From: Nanobdellota archaeon
GTDB taxonomy: Archaea; Aenigmatarchaeota; Aenigmatarchaeia; QMZP01
Length of the DNA stretch: 10,659 bases
Direction: 5' to 3'
Assembly (NCBI GenBank): GCA_018818465.1
Contig: JAHIRU010000030.1
Span: forward strand, 1-10,659
How positions within the stretch are numbered: position 1 is the stretch's first letter; every line of letters starts with the position of its first letter. Positions 5,432 through 10,659 of this stretch are shown in pieces. A program made the translations under genes and the position numbers. Under the pieces are notes generated by a model, which was not told the origin of the DNA, did not search any database, and worked only from the letters and a program-made list of their open reading frames with translations.

Positions 5432-6562
5432 ATGAATGGAGGAATAGGAGGCTACTCATCGCATGACATTGTTAGCAAAGTTCTTCAGAGAGATGAGACT
5501 GCTGTGGGAAGAAATGTTGAAACTGATGAACAATTGAGAAAAATTCTTGAGTCACGCAAAGCCGAGATAAAGGTTGTGGGCATAGGCGGAGCTGGCGGAA
5601 ACACAATATCTCGCTTAATGGAGGTAGGTATTGTTGGTGCAGAAACTGTTGCTATTAACACTGATGCACAAGATTTGCTGTACACTGATGCTGACAGAAA
5701 AGTTTTGATAGGAAAAGAGATAACAGGCGGACTTGGTGCTGGCGCTGATCCAAAAGTTGGCATGGAATCAGCAAAAGAATCCAAGGAGGAAATCAAAAAA
5801 TCTCTTGAAGGCGCAGACATGGTTTTCATCAACTGCGGACTTGGCGGAGGAACAGGTACCGGAGCAAGTCCAATGGTTGCTGATATAGCCAAGAAGCTTG
5901 GCGCATTGACTGTCGGTATTGTAACACTACCTTTCACAATGGAAGGACACCAAAGAAAGAAAAATGCTATGGAAGGTTTAGAGAGTATGGAGGGTGTTGT
6001 AGACACTCTTATAGTCATCCCAAATGACAAGCTTTTAGAGATCGTTCCTGACGTGTCTGTAATAACTGCGTTCAAAGTAGCAGATGAGATACTCGTAAAC
6101 GCTGTAAAAGGTATAGCAGAGTTGATCACAAAACCTGGCCTAGTGAACCTGGATTTCGCAGACATCAGAGCTGTAATGGGATCTGGTGGACTTGCAATGA
6201 TAGGTATGGGTGAATCAGACACAGAAAACAGAGCAATAGAATCTGTAGAAAAGGCTCTAAACAACCCGCTACTAGATGTGGATATAGAAGACGCTGTAGG
6301 CGCTTTAATCAACGTATCCGGCGGATCTGATGTAACAATCAGGGAATGCCAGGAGATTGTTGAAAGCGTTTCAGGAAAGATTAATCCAGACGCAAAGATA
6401 ATTTGGGGAGCACAGATAATCAAGGAGCTTGGTGACACAATAAGATCAATGCTGATCGTCACTGGCGTAAAGTCATCCCAGATCTATGGTGCAGAAAAGA
6501 CGTACATAGAAACCAAGACAAAGGAAATAGAAAAAATCTTAGGCGTCGACTTTGTCGGATAG
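5432..6562 (+). CDS. ftsZ: Cell-division GTPase FtsZ (archaeal)
   Basis: This tubulin homologue polymerises with GTP into the division ring at the inner membrane. From ATG 5432 it has 376 residues. GTP-binding elements are clear: GIGGAGGNT at 50-58, INTDAQDL at 75-82, GLGAGADP at 100-107, the tubulin signature GGGTGTGASP at 138-147, and the T7 loop NLDFADI at 239-245, whose aspartates activate hydrolysis in the neighbouring subunit. The C-terminal domain includes GESDTENRA, NNPLLDVDI and AKIIWGAQI. There is an archaeal N-terminal extension of about 45 residues. The C-terminus stops soon after the core (GVDFVG), without the bacterial FtsA/ZipA-binding tail. GGAGG at 5420-5424 lies 7 nt before ATG 5432; in-frame TTG 5417 and ATG 5426 are too close to or before that SD. 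I cannot tell FtsZ1 from FtsZ2 securely. Confidence 0.95.
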   Translation: MNGGIGGYSSHDIVSKVLQRDETAVGRNVETDEQLRKILESRKAEIKVVGIGGAGGNTISRLMEVGIVGAETVAINTDAQDLLYTDADRKVLIGKEITGGLGAGADPKVGMESAKESKEEIKKSLEGADMVFINCGLGGGTGTGASPMVADIAKKLGALTVGIVTLPFTMEGHQRKKNAMEGLESMEGVVDTLIVIPNDKLLEIVPDVSVITAFKVADEILVNAVKGIAELITKPGLVNLDFADIRAVMGSGGLAMIGMGESDTENRAIESVEKALNNPLLDVDIEDAVGALINVSGGSDVTIRECQEIVESVSGKINPDAKIIWGAQIIKELGDTIRSMLIVTGVKSSQIYGAEKTYIETKTKEIEKILGVDFVG

Positions 6563-6587
6563 GAAGCTAACGCTTCCCTCTTTTTTT
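6562..6587 (+). terminator. Hairpin plus T-tract terminator after ftsZ
   Basis: GGAAGC (6562-6567), loop TAAC, GCTTCC (6572-6577), then CTC and seven T. The stem begins on the last base of the ftsZ stop codon. This is the clearest intrinsic-type terminator in the window. It separates ftsZ from the convergent HEPN gene, which ends six nt further on. Confidence 0.7.
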
Positions 6588-6592
6588 ATTTT

Positions 6593-7063
6593 TTATTCAA
6601 ATTTTTCTATTTTTGACCGTAGTTCTATTATTTTATCATGATTCAGTTTGAACAGGCTTTCTTTTACAGAAAGCAAAAAATCCGAAAGCCTTTCGAAATC
6701 AATATCAACATGCTTGTTTTTGAGATAATACTGGTTGTCTATTCTCAATTCTTTGTCTCTTTCCAAATTTCGCGACAGTCCTTTTCTGACAACTTCTTCA
6801 TTTTCTAAGAACTTGACCAACGATATCGTACAGTCATGTATTTCACATTTGATTCCAATTTTCATCAGCAATGAATAAACTGCAAAATATTCAATGTAAT
6901 ATTTTGTGGTTGCAATCCACATATTTGATCTCGTTTCCTTTATACTTCTCAACACTTTAAGGCTCTCTTCTGCATTTTGATAATACTCCTCACTGAGATT
7001 ATCATTTGGTTTAACCAACTTAATGCCCCTTTTCTGCTCCTTACACCAGCTTATTCTTCTCAT
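6593..7063 (-). CDS. HEPN-domain-like protein, partner of the nucleotidyltransferase
   Basis: This 156-residue, mostly helical protein resembles archaeal HEPN proteins encoded after nucleotidyltransferases. Its opening ISWCKEQKRGIKLVKPNDNL and the helix pair EEYYQNAEESLKVLRS and TKYYIEYFAVYSLLMKIGIKC match a family I remember from archaeal genomes. In MNT/HEPN toxin-antitoxin pairs the HEPN protein is the RNase-like toxin. The canonical RNase motif Rx4-6H is not present around any histidine here; the nearest equivalent is R107-x4-Y112-Y113 (RIDNQYY). The protein may therefore be catalytically weak, use tyrosine, or belong to a subfamily without RNase activity. ATG 7063 overlaps the upstream gene by 23 nt, which indicates coupled translation. 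GTG and TTG alternatives exist, but the family alignment as I recall it begins near this ATG. It ends opposite the ftsZ terminator. Confidence 0.75.
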   Translation of the reverse strand: MRRISWCKEQKRGIKLVKPNDNLSEEYYQNAEESLKVLRSIKETRSNMWIATTKYYIEYFAVYSLLMKIGIKCEIHDCTISLVKFLENEEVVRKGLSRNLERDKELRIDNQYYLKNKHVDIDFERLSDFLLSVKESLFKLNHDKIIELRSKIEKFE

Positions 7064-7631
7064 TCAAATCGCCAAAAAATCTTACAACAAACTCTGTGTT
7101 GTTAAGAATTATGTGCTTGCTGTATATCTCCTTAATCAAAGTTAGATTTAATTTTTCAACATTAGCCACTTGCACCAAATGTATTTTTTTATTATAAACT
7201 TCTTCAAATTCTTTTACAGTTTTTGATATATTTTGCTTACCTATTACCAGCAAATCAATATCATTCGCCTTTTTTGCATCGCTAACAACTGAACCGAAAA
7301 CAATAAACGTGTTTTTTATAAAGAAATCAGACAATTTCTCAAAAAGCATCCTCAAGAGTGTATCTTCTTTCAACTTTTCCATTGTTGCATCCTTTTCCGC
7401 AAGTGTTAGATAATCATAAATTTTTTTGTCCTTCATGTTGAGGCCATACTCTGTTATACCTTTCCTTTCATTCTTAACTAAAATCCCTTCCTCAGTAAGC
7501 TCCTCAAGATATGGTTTTATCGTTTGGTGCGGCTTCTTCAAGATATCTGCCATTTCCCTAAGATAATATTTTCTATTATAATCATTAACAAAAAGTCCAA
7601 TTATCTTAGTTTTAGTAATTTTTTTTACCAT
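7041..7631 (-). CDS. wHTH-nucleotidyltransferase (MNT-type) antitoxin-like protein
   Basis: The 196-residue protein joins two domains. Residues 1-65 form a winged helix-turn-helix (REMADILKKPHQTIKPYLEELTEEGILV, then a wing ending ITEYGL). Residues about 85-196 are a minimal nucleotidyltransferase, with the signature FGSVVSDAKKANDIDLLVIG (112-131): the GS loop at 113-114 and metal-binding Asp124 and Asp126. In characterised MNT/HEPN pairs the nucleotidyltransferase neutralises the HEPN toxin by adding AMP units; the same is inferred here because the HEPN-like gene overlaps directly downstream. The fused wHTH suggests that it also represses its own operon. This fits with a TATA box (7652-7660) 25 nt before the ATG and a perfect 16-bp palindrome covering the start codon. 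No SD is present. It could alternatively be a free-standing regulator with a degenerate enzyme domain, but the catalytic residues are intact. Confidence 0.85.
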   Translation of the reverse strand: MVKKITKTKIIGLFVNDYNRKYYLREMADILKKPHQTIKPYLEELTEEGILVKNERKGITEYGLNMKDKKIYDYLTLAEKDATMEKLKEDTLLRMLFEKLSDFFIKNTFIVFGSVVSDAKKANDIDLLVIGKQNISKTVKEFEEVYNKKIHLVQVANVEKLNLTLIKEIYSKHIILNNTEFVVRFFGDLNEKNKLV

Positions 7632-7639
7632 ATGGTAAA
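7624..7639. promoter_or_regulatory. Perfect 16-bp palindrome over the wHTH-MNT start codon, candidate operator
   Basis: TTTACCATATGGTAAA is an exact dyad whose centre lies at the start codon (7631-7629). With a TATA box 25 nt upstream this is also the expected transcription start. A dimeric wHTH protein bound here would block both initiation steps. The GC pairs CC/GG in the arms make it less likely to be an AT-composition accident. Confidence 0.55.
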
Positions 7640-7651
7640 TTTAGTTACTTG

Positions 7652-7660
7652 TATTTATAA
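7652..7660 (-). promoter_or_regulatory. TATA box of the wHTH-MNT/HEPN operon
   Basis: On the minus strand TTATAAATA is centred 25 nt from the ATG at 7631, with no SD between, so the transcript is probably leaderless. The element also resembles a TATA box on the plus strand, where it would face the intergenic dyads and no gene. Confidence 0.6.
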
Positions 7661-7675
7661 AGGTTTCTGTGCGTC

Positions 7676-7723
7676 GATTTTCATTATTTATATCCCTATA
7701 AGTAGATACATGTAATGAAAATC
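7676..7723. repeat. 11-bp perfect inverted repeat
   Basis: GATTTTCATTA (7676-7686) and TAATGAAAATC (7713-7723) are exact inverted copies separated by 26 nt. The right arm overlaps by three bases the hairpin at 7721-7742, so the two structures compete. It lies just upstream of the wHTH-MNT promoter. Confidence 0.4.
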
Positions 7724-7742
7724 CGCTCCATGTGGGGCGGAT
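7717..7742 (-). terminator. Strong hairpin, likely terminator of the 68-residue gene
   Basis: Bases 7721-7729 pair with 7734-7742 (ATCCGCTCC with GGGGCGGAT, nine pairs including one G-T) around a four-base loop. Read on the minus strand the stem ends in GGATTTTC, giving four T directly after the GC-rich stem. It is 24 nt past the stop codon at 7766. A weaker 5-bp hairpin (7748-7761) stands between. Confidence 0.5.
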
Positions 7743-7761
7743 GATGTTTTCAGGGCTGAAA

Positions 7762-7773
7762 GTGATTAATCAC
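7762..7773. other. 12-bp perfect palindrome over a stop codon
   Basis: GTGATTAATCAC is an exact dyad containing the stop codon (7766-7768) of the 68-residue gene. It is the first of a row of dyads extending to 7676. No function can be assigned. Confidence 0.35.
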
Positions 7774-7972
7774 CAAGCACGATGATGTCATAACCTTCTT
7801 TTTCATCGACACTTTTGACTCGAGCTAATCGTTCGAATTTGTTATTTTCATACTTGGTGAAACCGTGGTCAATGATCACGGGAGTGCCTTTCCGAATATG
7901 ATCTCGAATAAACTCGCTGAATTCATTTGAAAAATGTCCCCCAATTGTAGAGAAGGTTTTTAGTTTGTCCAA
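7766..7972 (-). CDS. Orphan 68-residue protein of unknown function
   Basis: I do not recognise this protein. It appears real: GGAG (7982-7979), within a longer purine run, lies seven nt from a TTG start, a hairpin-type terminator follows the stop, and the sequence is balanced like a folded soluble protein. It starts with MDKLKTFSTIGG, has a helix at about 14-28 (SNEFSEFIRDHIRKG), a strand TPVIIDHGF, then a basic section and a final strand GYDIIVLGD. No signal peptide, membrane segment or cysteine is seen. ATT codons lie upstream in frame, but TTG is the first usual start. The codons use more CG-containing triplets than the neighbours (for example CGA, TCG, GCT-CGA), hinting at a different origin. 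It precedes the wHTH-MNT/HEPN pair on the same strand but has its own terminator. A short helix plus strands could be a small regulator or antitoxin; this is speculation. Confidence 0.55.
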   Translation of the reverse strand: MDKLKTFSTIGGHFSNEFSEFIRDHIRKGTPVIIDHGFTKYENNKFERLARVKSVDEKEGYDIIVLGD

Positions 7973-8265
7973 AACAATCTCCTTCTCCTCTCTTTAGAGG
8001 ATAATTTTATTTCTAAGAATTAGTATGATCTCCTCATGGAGTATATTAAACCAACGCGAGACAGAAGCTCGAGTTAGCAAATAGATTAAATTGATGAACA
8101 TGAATGAGATTAACACCTAATTGTTACTGCGGGGGTATAAAAAGGTATCGCTCATTGCTGGTTATATATAGAGGATTTAACTAAAATGTTCCTATAAAAC
8201 TATAACAATGTTTATAAATCTTTCACCTTTAAAAAGTATTAATTAAAATATATTTAGGTGATTAT
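7973..8265. other. 293-nt intergenic region with divergent promoters and a structured leader
   Basis: Towards the minus strand, CCTTTTTATAC (8145-8135) or TATATATAAC near 8166 could start a leader of about 140-170 nt for the 68-residue gene. That leader can form a 6-bp hairpin TCCTCT-AAAG-AGAGGA (8001-7986) directly before the SD, and CTCC-ATGA-GGAG (8041-8030); both place anti-SD sequence next to SD-like sequence. A CTCGAG palindrome lies at about 8068. Towards the plus strand the kinase promoter is at 8211-8219. I find no tRNA, repeat array or further open frame. Confidence 0.4.
8211..8219 (+). promoter_or_regulatory. TATA box of the fused kinase gene
   Basis: TTTATAAAT fits the archaeal consensus. 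A start about 26 nt downstream gives a leader of roughly 25 nt, which contains the SD AGGTGAT (8256-8262). Unlike several genes in the window, this transcript therefore has a leader. Confidence 0.55.
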
Positions 8266-10341
8266 GTGAATAGAGGCTATGCTAAGGTGATTTTGTTCGG
8301 AGAACATTATGTTGTTTACGGACTTCCTGGAATAGTGGCTGCTCTGGATTCTTATACAACTGCTAAAGTGGAACCAAGTGAGCCGGGAAATGGTTTAACT
8401 GTGATCGATAACAGGCCTGCAGCAGACGGTTATAAGGAAAAAAAGAAGGGTGAACAAGAAAGAGCTCTGGACCTTATTATGAATTTTATGAAAATTGATA
8501 CTGAAGCAACACCATTAAAGATAACGCTTGAAGGTAATCTGAAATGTGTTGGGGGCAGGGGCGCAAGTGCCGCTTTAGCAACTTCTATTGCAAGAGCATT
8601 ATCCGGACATTTCAACTTAAACCTAAATGATGATCAAATAAATGAAATATCTTACGAAGGTGAAAAAGGTTCTGCAGGAACTCCTTCTGGTATAGATAAT
8701 ACAGCAGCAACATATGGAGGCCTTTTGATATTCAAAAAGAATTTAGAGGGCGGACCAAATGATATTGAAACATTAAAAATAAAAGAACCTATTGAAATTG
8801 TGTTGGCAAACACTGGTATAACTCAAGACACAAAAGAAGTTGTTGCTGATATAAAAAGTAAGAGGGAAGAAGATCCTGAGAAATTCGGAAGAATTTTTTC
8901 TGATTATGAAAAAATATTTCAAGAAGCACAGACTGCGTTGAAAAATTTTGATCTAAATAAACTGGGTTCATTGATGGATAAAAACCAGGAACTTTTGAAG
9001 GAATCGACATTATCCTGTCCAGAACTAGATCAAGTAATACAAATAGCCAAAGAAAACGGTGCATTGGGAGCTAAACTTACAGGAACAGGACGAGGAGGTA
9101 GTATGGTGGCTCTTACACCTGGAAAAGAACTGCAAGACAGAGTTGCAAATGCTATAGAAGAGGTTGGTTTTGAAACCCTGAAAACAAGGATAGGAATTGG
9201 TGGCGGAGAAAAGATTCACGTAAGCGCTCCTGGAAAATTGGTTTTAAGTGGGGAATGGGCAATACTTGAGCCAGGCAATCCTGGGCTCATAGCAGCAGTA
9301 AACAAAAGAGTTCATGTTGAAATAGAACCATCAGATGAAATAACTATATCTATAGATGATTTTAATATCAAAAATTTCAAGGCTGATTTTGATGGAAATG
9401 AATTAAAATGGCGACAAGAACCTACTGAAGAAGAGGCAAAAGGTTTGATGTTTACCAAAGGTGCAGTTGAAACAATTTTAAAATATTTAGGAGAAGGTAA
9501 CTGGAAACCATTTAAAATCCATTCATGGGGAGAGCTTTCACAAGTTACTCTTGAAAGTGGTGAAACAAAAAAAATTGGTTTTGGATCCTCTGCAGCATCT
9601 GTTGTTGCACTAACATCCGCTATTCTAAAACTGCATAATCATGATATTGAAAGCAAAGAAGCAAAGGATAAAATATACAAATTATCTGCTTTAACACATT
9701 ATCTTGCACAGGGAAAGGTTGGTTCAGCATTTGATGTGGCTGCATCAACTTATGGCGGAGTTTTTGTTTATCAAAGATTTGATCCAAAATGGTTAATCGA
9801 ATATATGGAATCTGGTAAATCAGTAAAAGAAGCTGCAGAAACTGAATGGAGCAGCTTTAAAGCTGAACCTATGGAAATACCAGAAGGATTCAATCTTACA
9901 ATAGGTTGGACAAAGGACTCTGCATCAACATCCGCAATGGTTAAACAATTAAACATTTGGGCAGCTGATAACAAAGATGAATATAAAAGACTTTATGATC
10001 AGATAGCAAATCTTGTTCGTGAACTAATACCAGAGTGGAAAAACAAAAATAAAGAAAACATTATTCAACTTCTAAGAAAAAATGAGAATATCTTAAAAGA
10101 GCTTGGCGAAAAGTCAGGAGTTAACATAGAAACCCCAGAACTAAAACAGTTAAGCGATCTTGCAAACACAACAGGCGCTGCAGGAAAATTATCAGGCGCT
10201 GGTGGCGGAGATTGCGGTATAGCTGTTTCCTTTGATGTAGAAATCGCAGAAAGAACTAAACGATCTTGGGAAGAAGCTGGTTTCTATCTTGTTGATGCTA
10301 CAATTGATTATGATGGTGTTAAAGTAGAGAATAAATCATAA
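8266..10341 (+). CDS. Fused mevalonate kinase - phosphomevalonate kinase
   Basis: The 691-residue protein contains two complete GHMP kinases in tandem, apparently for steps one and two after mevalonate in isoprenoid (archaeal lipid) synthesis. Residues 1-311 resemble mevalonate kinase: KVILFGEHYVVYG (7-19), loop VGGRGASAA (95-103), GTPSGIDNTAATYGG (138-152) with likely base Asp144, and LTGTGRGGSMVAL (271-283). Residues 315-691 resemble classical phosphomevalonate kinase: APGKLVLSGEWAILEPG (321-337), GFGSSAA (438-444), KVGSAFDVAASTYGG (484-498) with Asp490, GWTKDSAST (547-555) and KLSGAGGGDCGIA (641-653). A GGG at 312-314 is the only linker. In the first half both glycine loops carry arginine (GGRGASAA, GTGRGG) where GLGSSAA and GAGGGG are common, so its exact substrate needs testing. 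The start is GTG: AGGTGAT ends three nt before it, and the overlapping ATG at 8264 meets a stop at once. Many archaea lack this second kinase, so fusion and presence are both notable. Confidence 0.9.
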   Translation: MNRGYAKVILFGEHYVVYGLPGIVAALDSYTTAKVEPSEPGNGLTVIDNRPAADGYKEKKKGEQERALDLIMNFMKIDTEATPLKITLEGNLKCVGGRGASAALATSIARALSGHFNLNLNDDQINEISYEGEKGSAGTPSGIDNTAATYGGLLIFKKNLEGGPNDIETLKIKEPIEIVLANTGITQDTKEVVADIKSKREEDPEKFGRIFSDYEKIFQEAQTALKNFDLNKLGSLMDKNQELLKESTLSCPELDQVIQIAKENGALGAKLTGTGRGGSMVALTPGKELQDRVANAIEEVGFETLKTRIGIGGGEKIHVSAPGKLVLSGEWAILEPGNPGLIAAVNKRVHVEIEPSDEITISIDDFNIKNFKADFDGNELKWRQEPTEEEAKGLMFTKGAVETILKYLGEGNWKPFKIHSWGELSQVTLESGETKKIGFGSSAASVVALTSAILKLHNHDIESKEAKDKIYKLSALTHYLAQGKVGSAFDVAASTYGGVFVYQRFDPKWLIEYMESGKSVKEAAETEWSSFKAEPMEIPEGFNLTIGWTKDSASTSAMVKQLNIWAADNKDEYKRLYDQIANLVRELIPEWKNKNKENIIQLLRKNENILKELGEKSGVNIETPELKQLSDLANTTGAAGKLSGAGGGDCGIAVSFDVEIAERTKRSWEEAGFYLVDATIDYDGVKVENKS

Positions 10342-10629
10342 ATTTGCTAAAGTCTCAAAAAAATCAAACTTCTTACCAGCTATATATTCCAAAGCTTCCT
10401 GCTTGTACTGTTCGTCCTTTTCAGAAATTGTCTTTAATTTTCTTATAGATTCTTCCAGTTTTATGTTGTGGGTTTTTCCAAATTCGTACATCTGATTAGC
10501 TATATTTATTGCCCATTCTTGATTCGATTCAATAGCTTCATGTATTTCTTGTAAAAATTTCCATTGATATTCAAGAAGTTTTGAAAACCTTTCAGGAAAT
10601 TCTGTTTTGGGTATTCTTTTAATTCTCAT
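10336..10629 (-). CDS. Small helical protein of unknown function, possibly 5'-incomplete
   Basis: I do not recognise this protein. From ATG 10629 it has 97 residues, nearly all predicted helical and charged, with aromatic residues spaced along helices (FPERFSKLLEYQWKFLQEIHEAI at the start, KFDFFETLANL at the end). There is no cysteine, signal peptide or membrane segment. The frame has no stop between 10629 and the window edge (ten more codons, none a usual start), so a longer protein beginning outside cannot be excluded. No SD or convincing TATA box is seen before 10629, but only 30 nt are available. A 24-bp inverted repeat covers the start region. Its TGA at 10336-10338 lies within the last codon of the convergent kinase gene, so the two coding regions overlap tail to tail by six nt. 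Confidence 0.5.
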   Translation of the reverse strand: MRIKRIPKTEFPERFSKLLEYQWKFLQEIHEAIESNQEWAINIANQMYEFGKTHNIKLEESIRKLKTISEKDEQYKQEALEYIAGKKFDFFETLANL

Positions 10630-10644
10630 TTTGAAATGAGAATT
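10621..10644. repeat. 11-bp perfect inverted repeat at the start of the right-edge gene
   Basis: AATTCTCATTT (10621-10631) and AAATGAGAATT (10634-10644) are exact inverted copies around a TG spacer. The left arm contains the start codon (10629-10627) of the minus-strand gene. It may be an operator, a hairpin at the mRNA 5' end, or coding sequence if the gene begins beyond the window. Confidence 0.45.
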
Positions 10645-10659
10645 TATTGTTTCAAGAAC

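Noticed and set aside
5485..6462. Long open frame (325 codons) on the minus strand inside ftsZ
   Set aside because: It lies wholly antisense to an unmistakable FtsZ, has a Ser/Pro/Ile-rich composition typical of an antisense shadow, and has no SD or domain.
7709..7762. Possible C/D box guide RNA (ATGATG and CTGA near 7741-7759)
   Set aside because: The C box is imperfect (TGATGT), the distance to the D box is only about 10 nt, and no C'/D' pair is present; the dyads explain the segment better.
7863..7881. 19-nt near-palindrome inside the 68-residue gene (CCGTGGTCA-A-TGATCACGG)
   Set aside because: It is fully within coding sequence, contains a G-T pair and a single-base centre, and has no promoter context; it is kept only as a curiosity.

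Overview
The window reads as AT-rich archaeal chromosome. Archaea-specific genes set the domain: aEF-1beta with the COG2888 zinc-ribbon gene, ribosomal proteins eL34 and eL14, the DNA-repair protein Nre (zinc motif and C-terminal PCNA-binding box), a ThiR-like HTH regulator with a cysteine-rich tail, a long-type FKBP, and an archaeal FtsZ. Expression signals agree. Several first genes have a TATA box about 25-27 nt before the start codon (leaderless transcripts), and several others carry GGAG/GGTGAT Shine-Dalgarno sites at nearly constant spacing. Short genes and gaps and a fused mevalonate/phosphomevalonate kinase would suit a reduced, perhaps DPANN-like, lineage, but the phylum cannot be fixed from this sequence.

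Layout. 1-507 (-): 5'-terminal part of a membrane-anchored, probably glycosylated surface protein with an Asp-box. It is divergent from 597-1042 (+): COG2888 zinc ribbon plus aEF-1beta. 1076-1748 (-): eL34-eL14 operon behind a leader with overlapping inverted repeats. 1887-3080 (-): Nre, sharing one TATA-like element with the divergent 3146-3811 (+) gene, a zinc ribbon joined to an Hsp20-like domain. 3812-4189 (-): HTH regulator, divergent from 4238-4561 (+), a small unknown protein with a faint TBP-like pattern. 4635-5324 (+): FKBP-type prolyl isomerase. 5432-6562 (+): FtsZ with a clear hairpin/T-tract terminator.

6593-8265 looks like an accessory island on the minus strand. It holds a wHTH-nucleotidyltransferase gene overlapping a HEPN-like gene (MNT/HEPN toxin-antitoxin architecture), with a perfect 16-bp palindrome over its start codon. 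Upstream lies a 68-residue orphan gene with a strong SD, a hairpin-bearing leader and several dyads at its 3' end.

8266-10341 (+) encodes two consecutive mevalonate-pathway kinases fused in one polypeptide, the most unusual gene here. At the right edge is a small helical protein of unknown role on the minus strand; its reading frame stays open to the window boundary.

Most of the window is housekeeping: translation, proteostasis, repair, division and lipid synthesis. The features most worth a second look are the kinase fusion, the MNT/HEPN module with its operator-like palindrome, and the structured DNA around the 68-residue orphan. No tRNA, rRNA, CRISPR array or insertion sequence was recognised.
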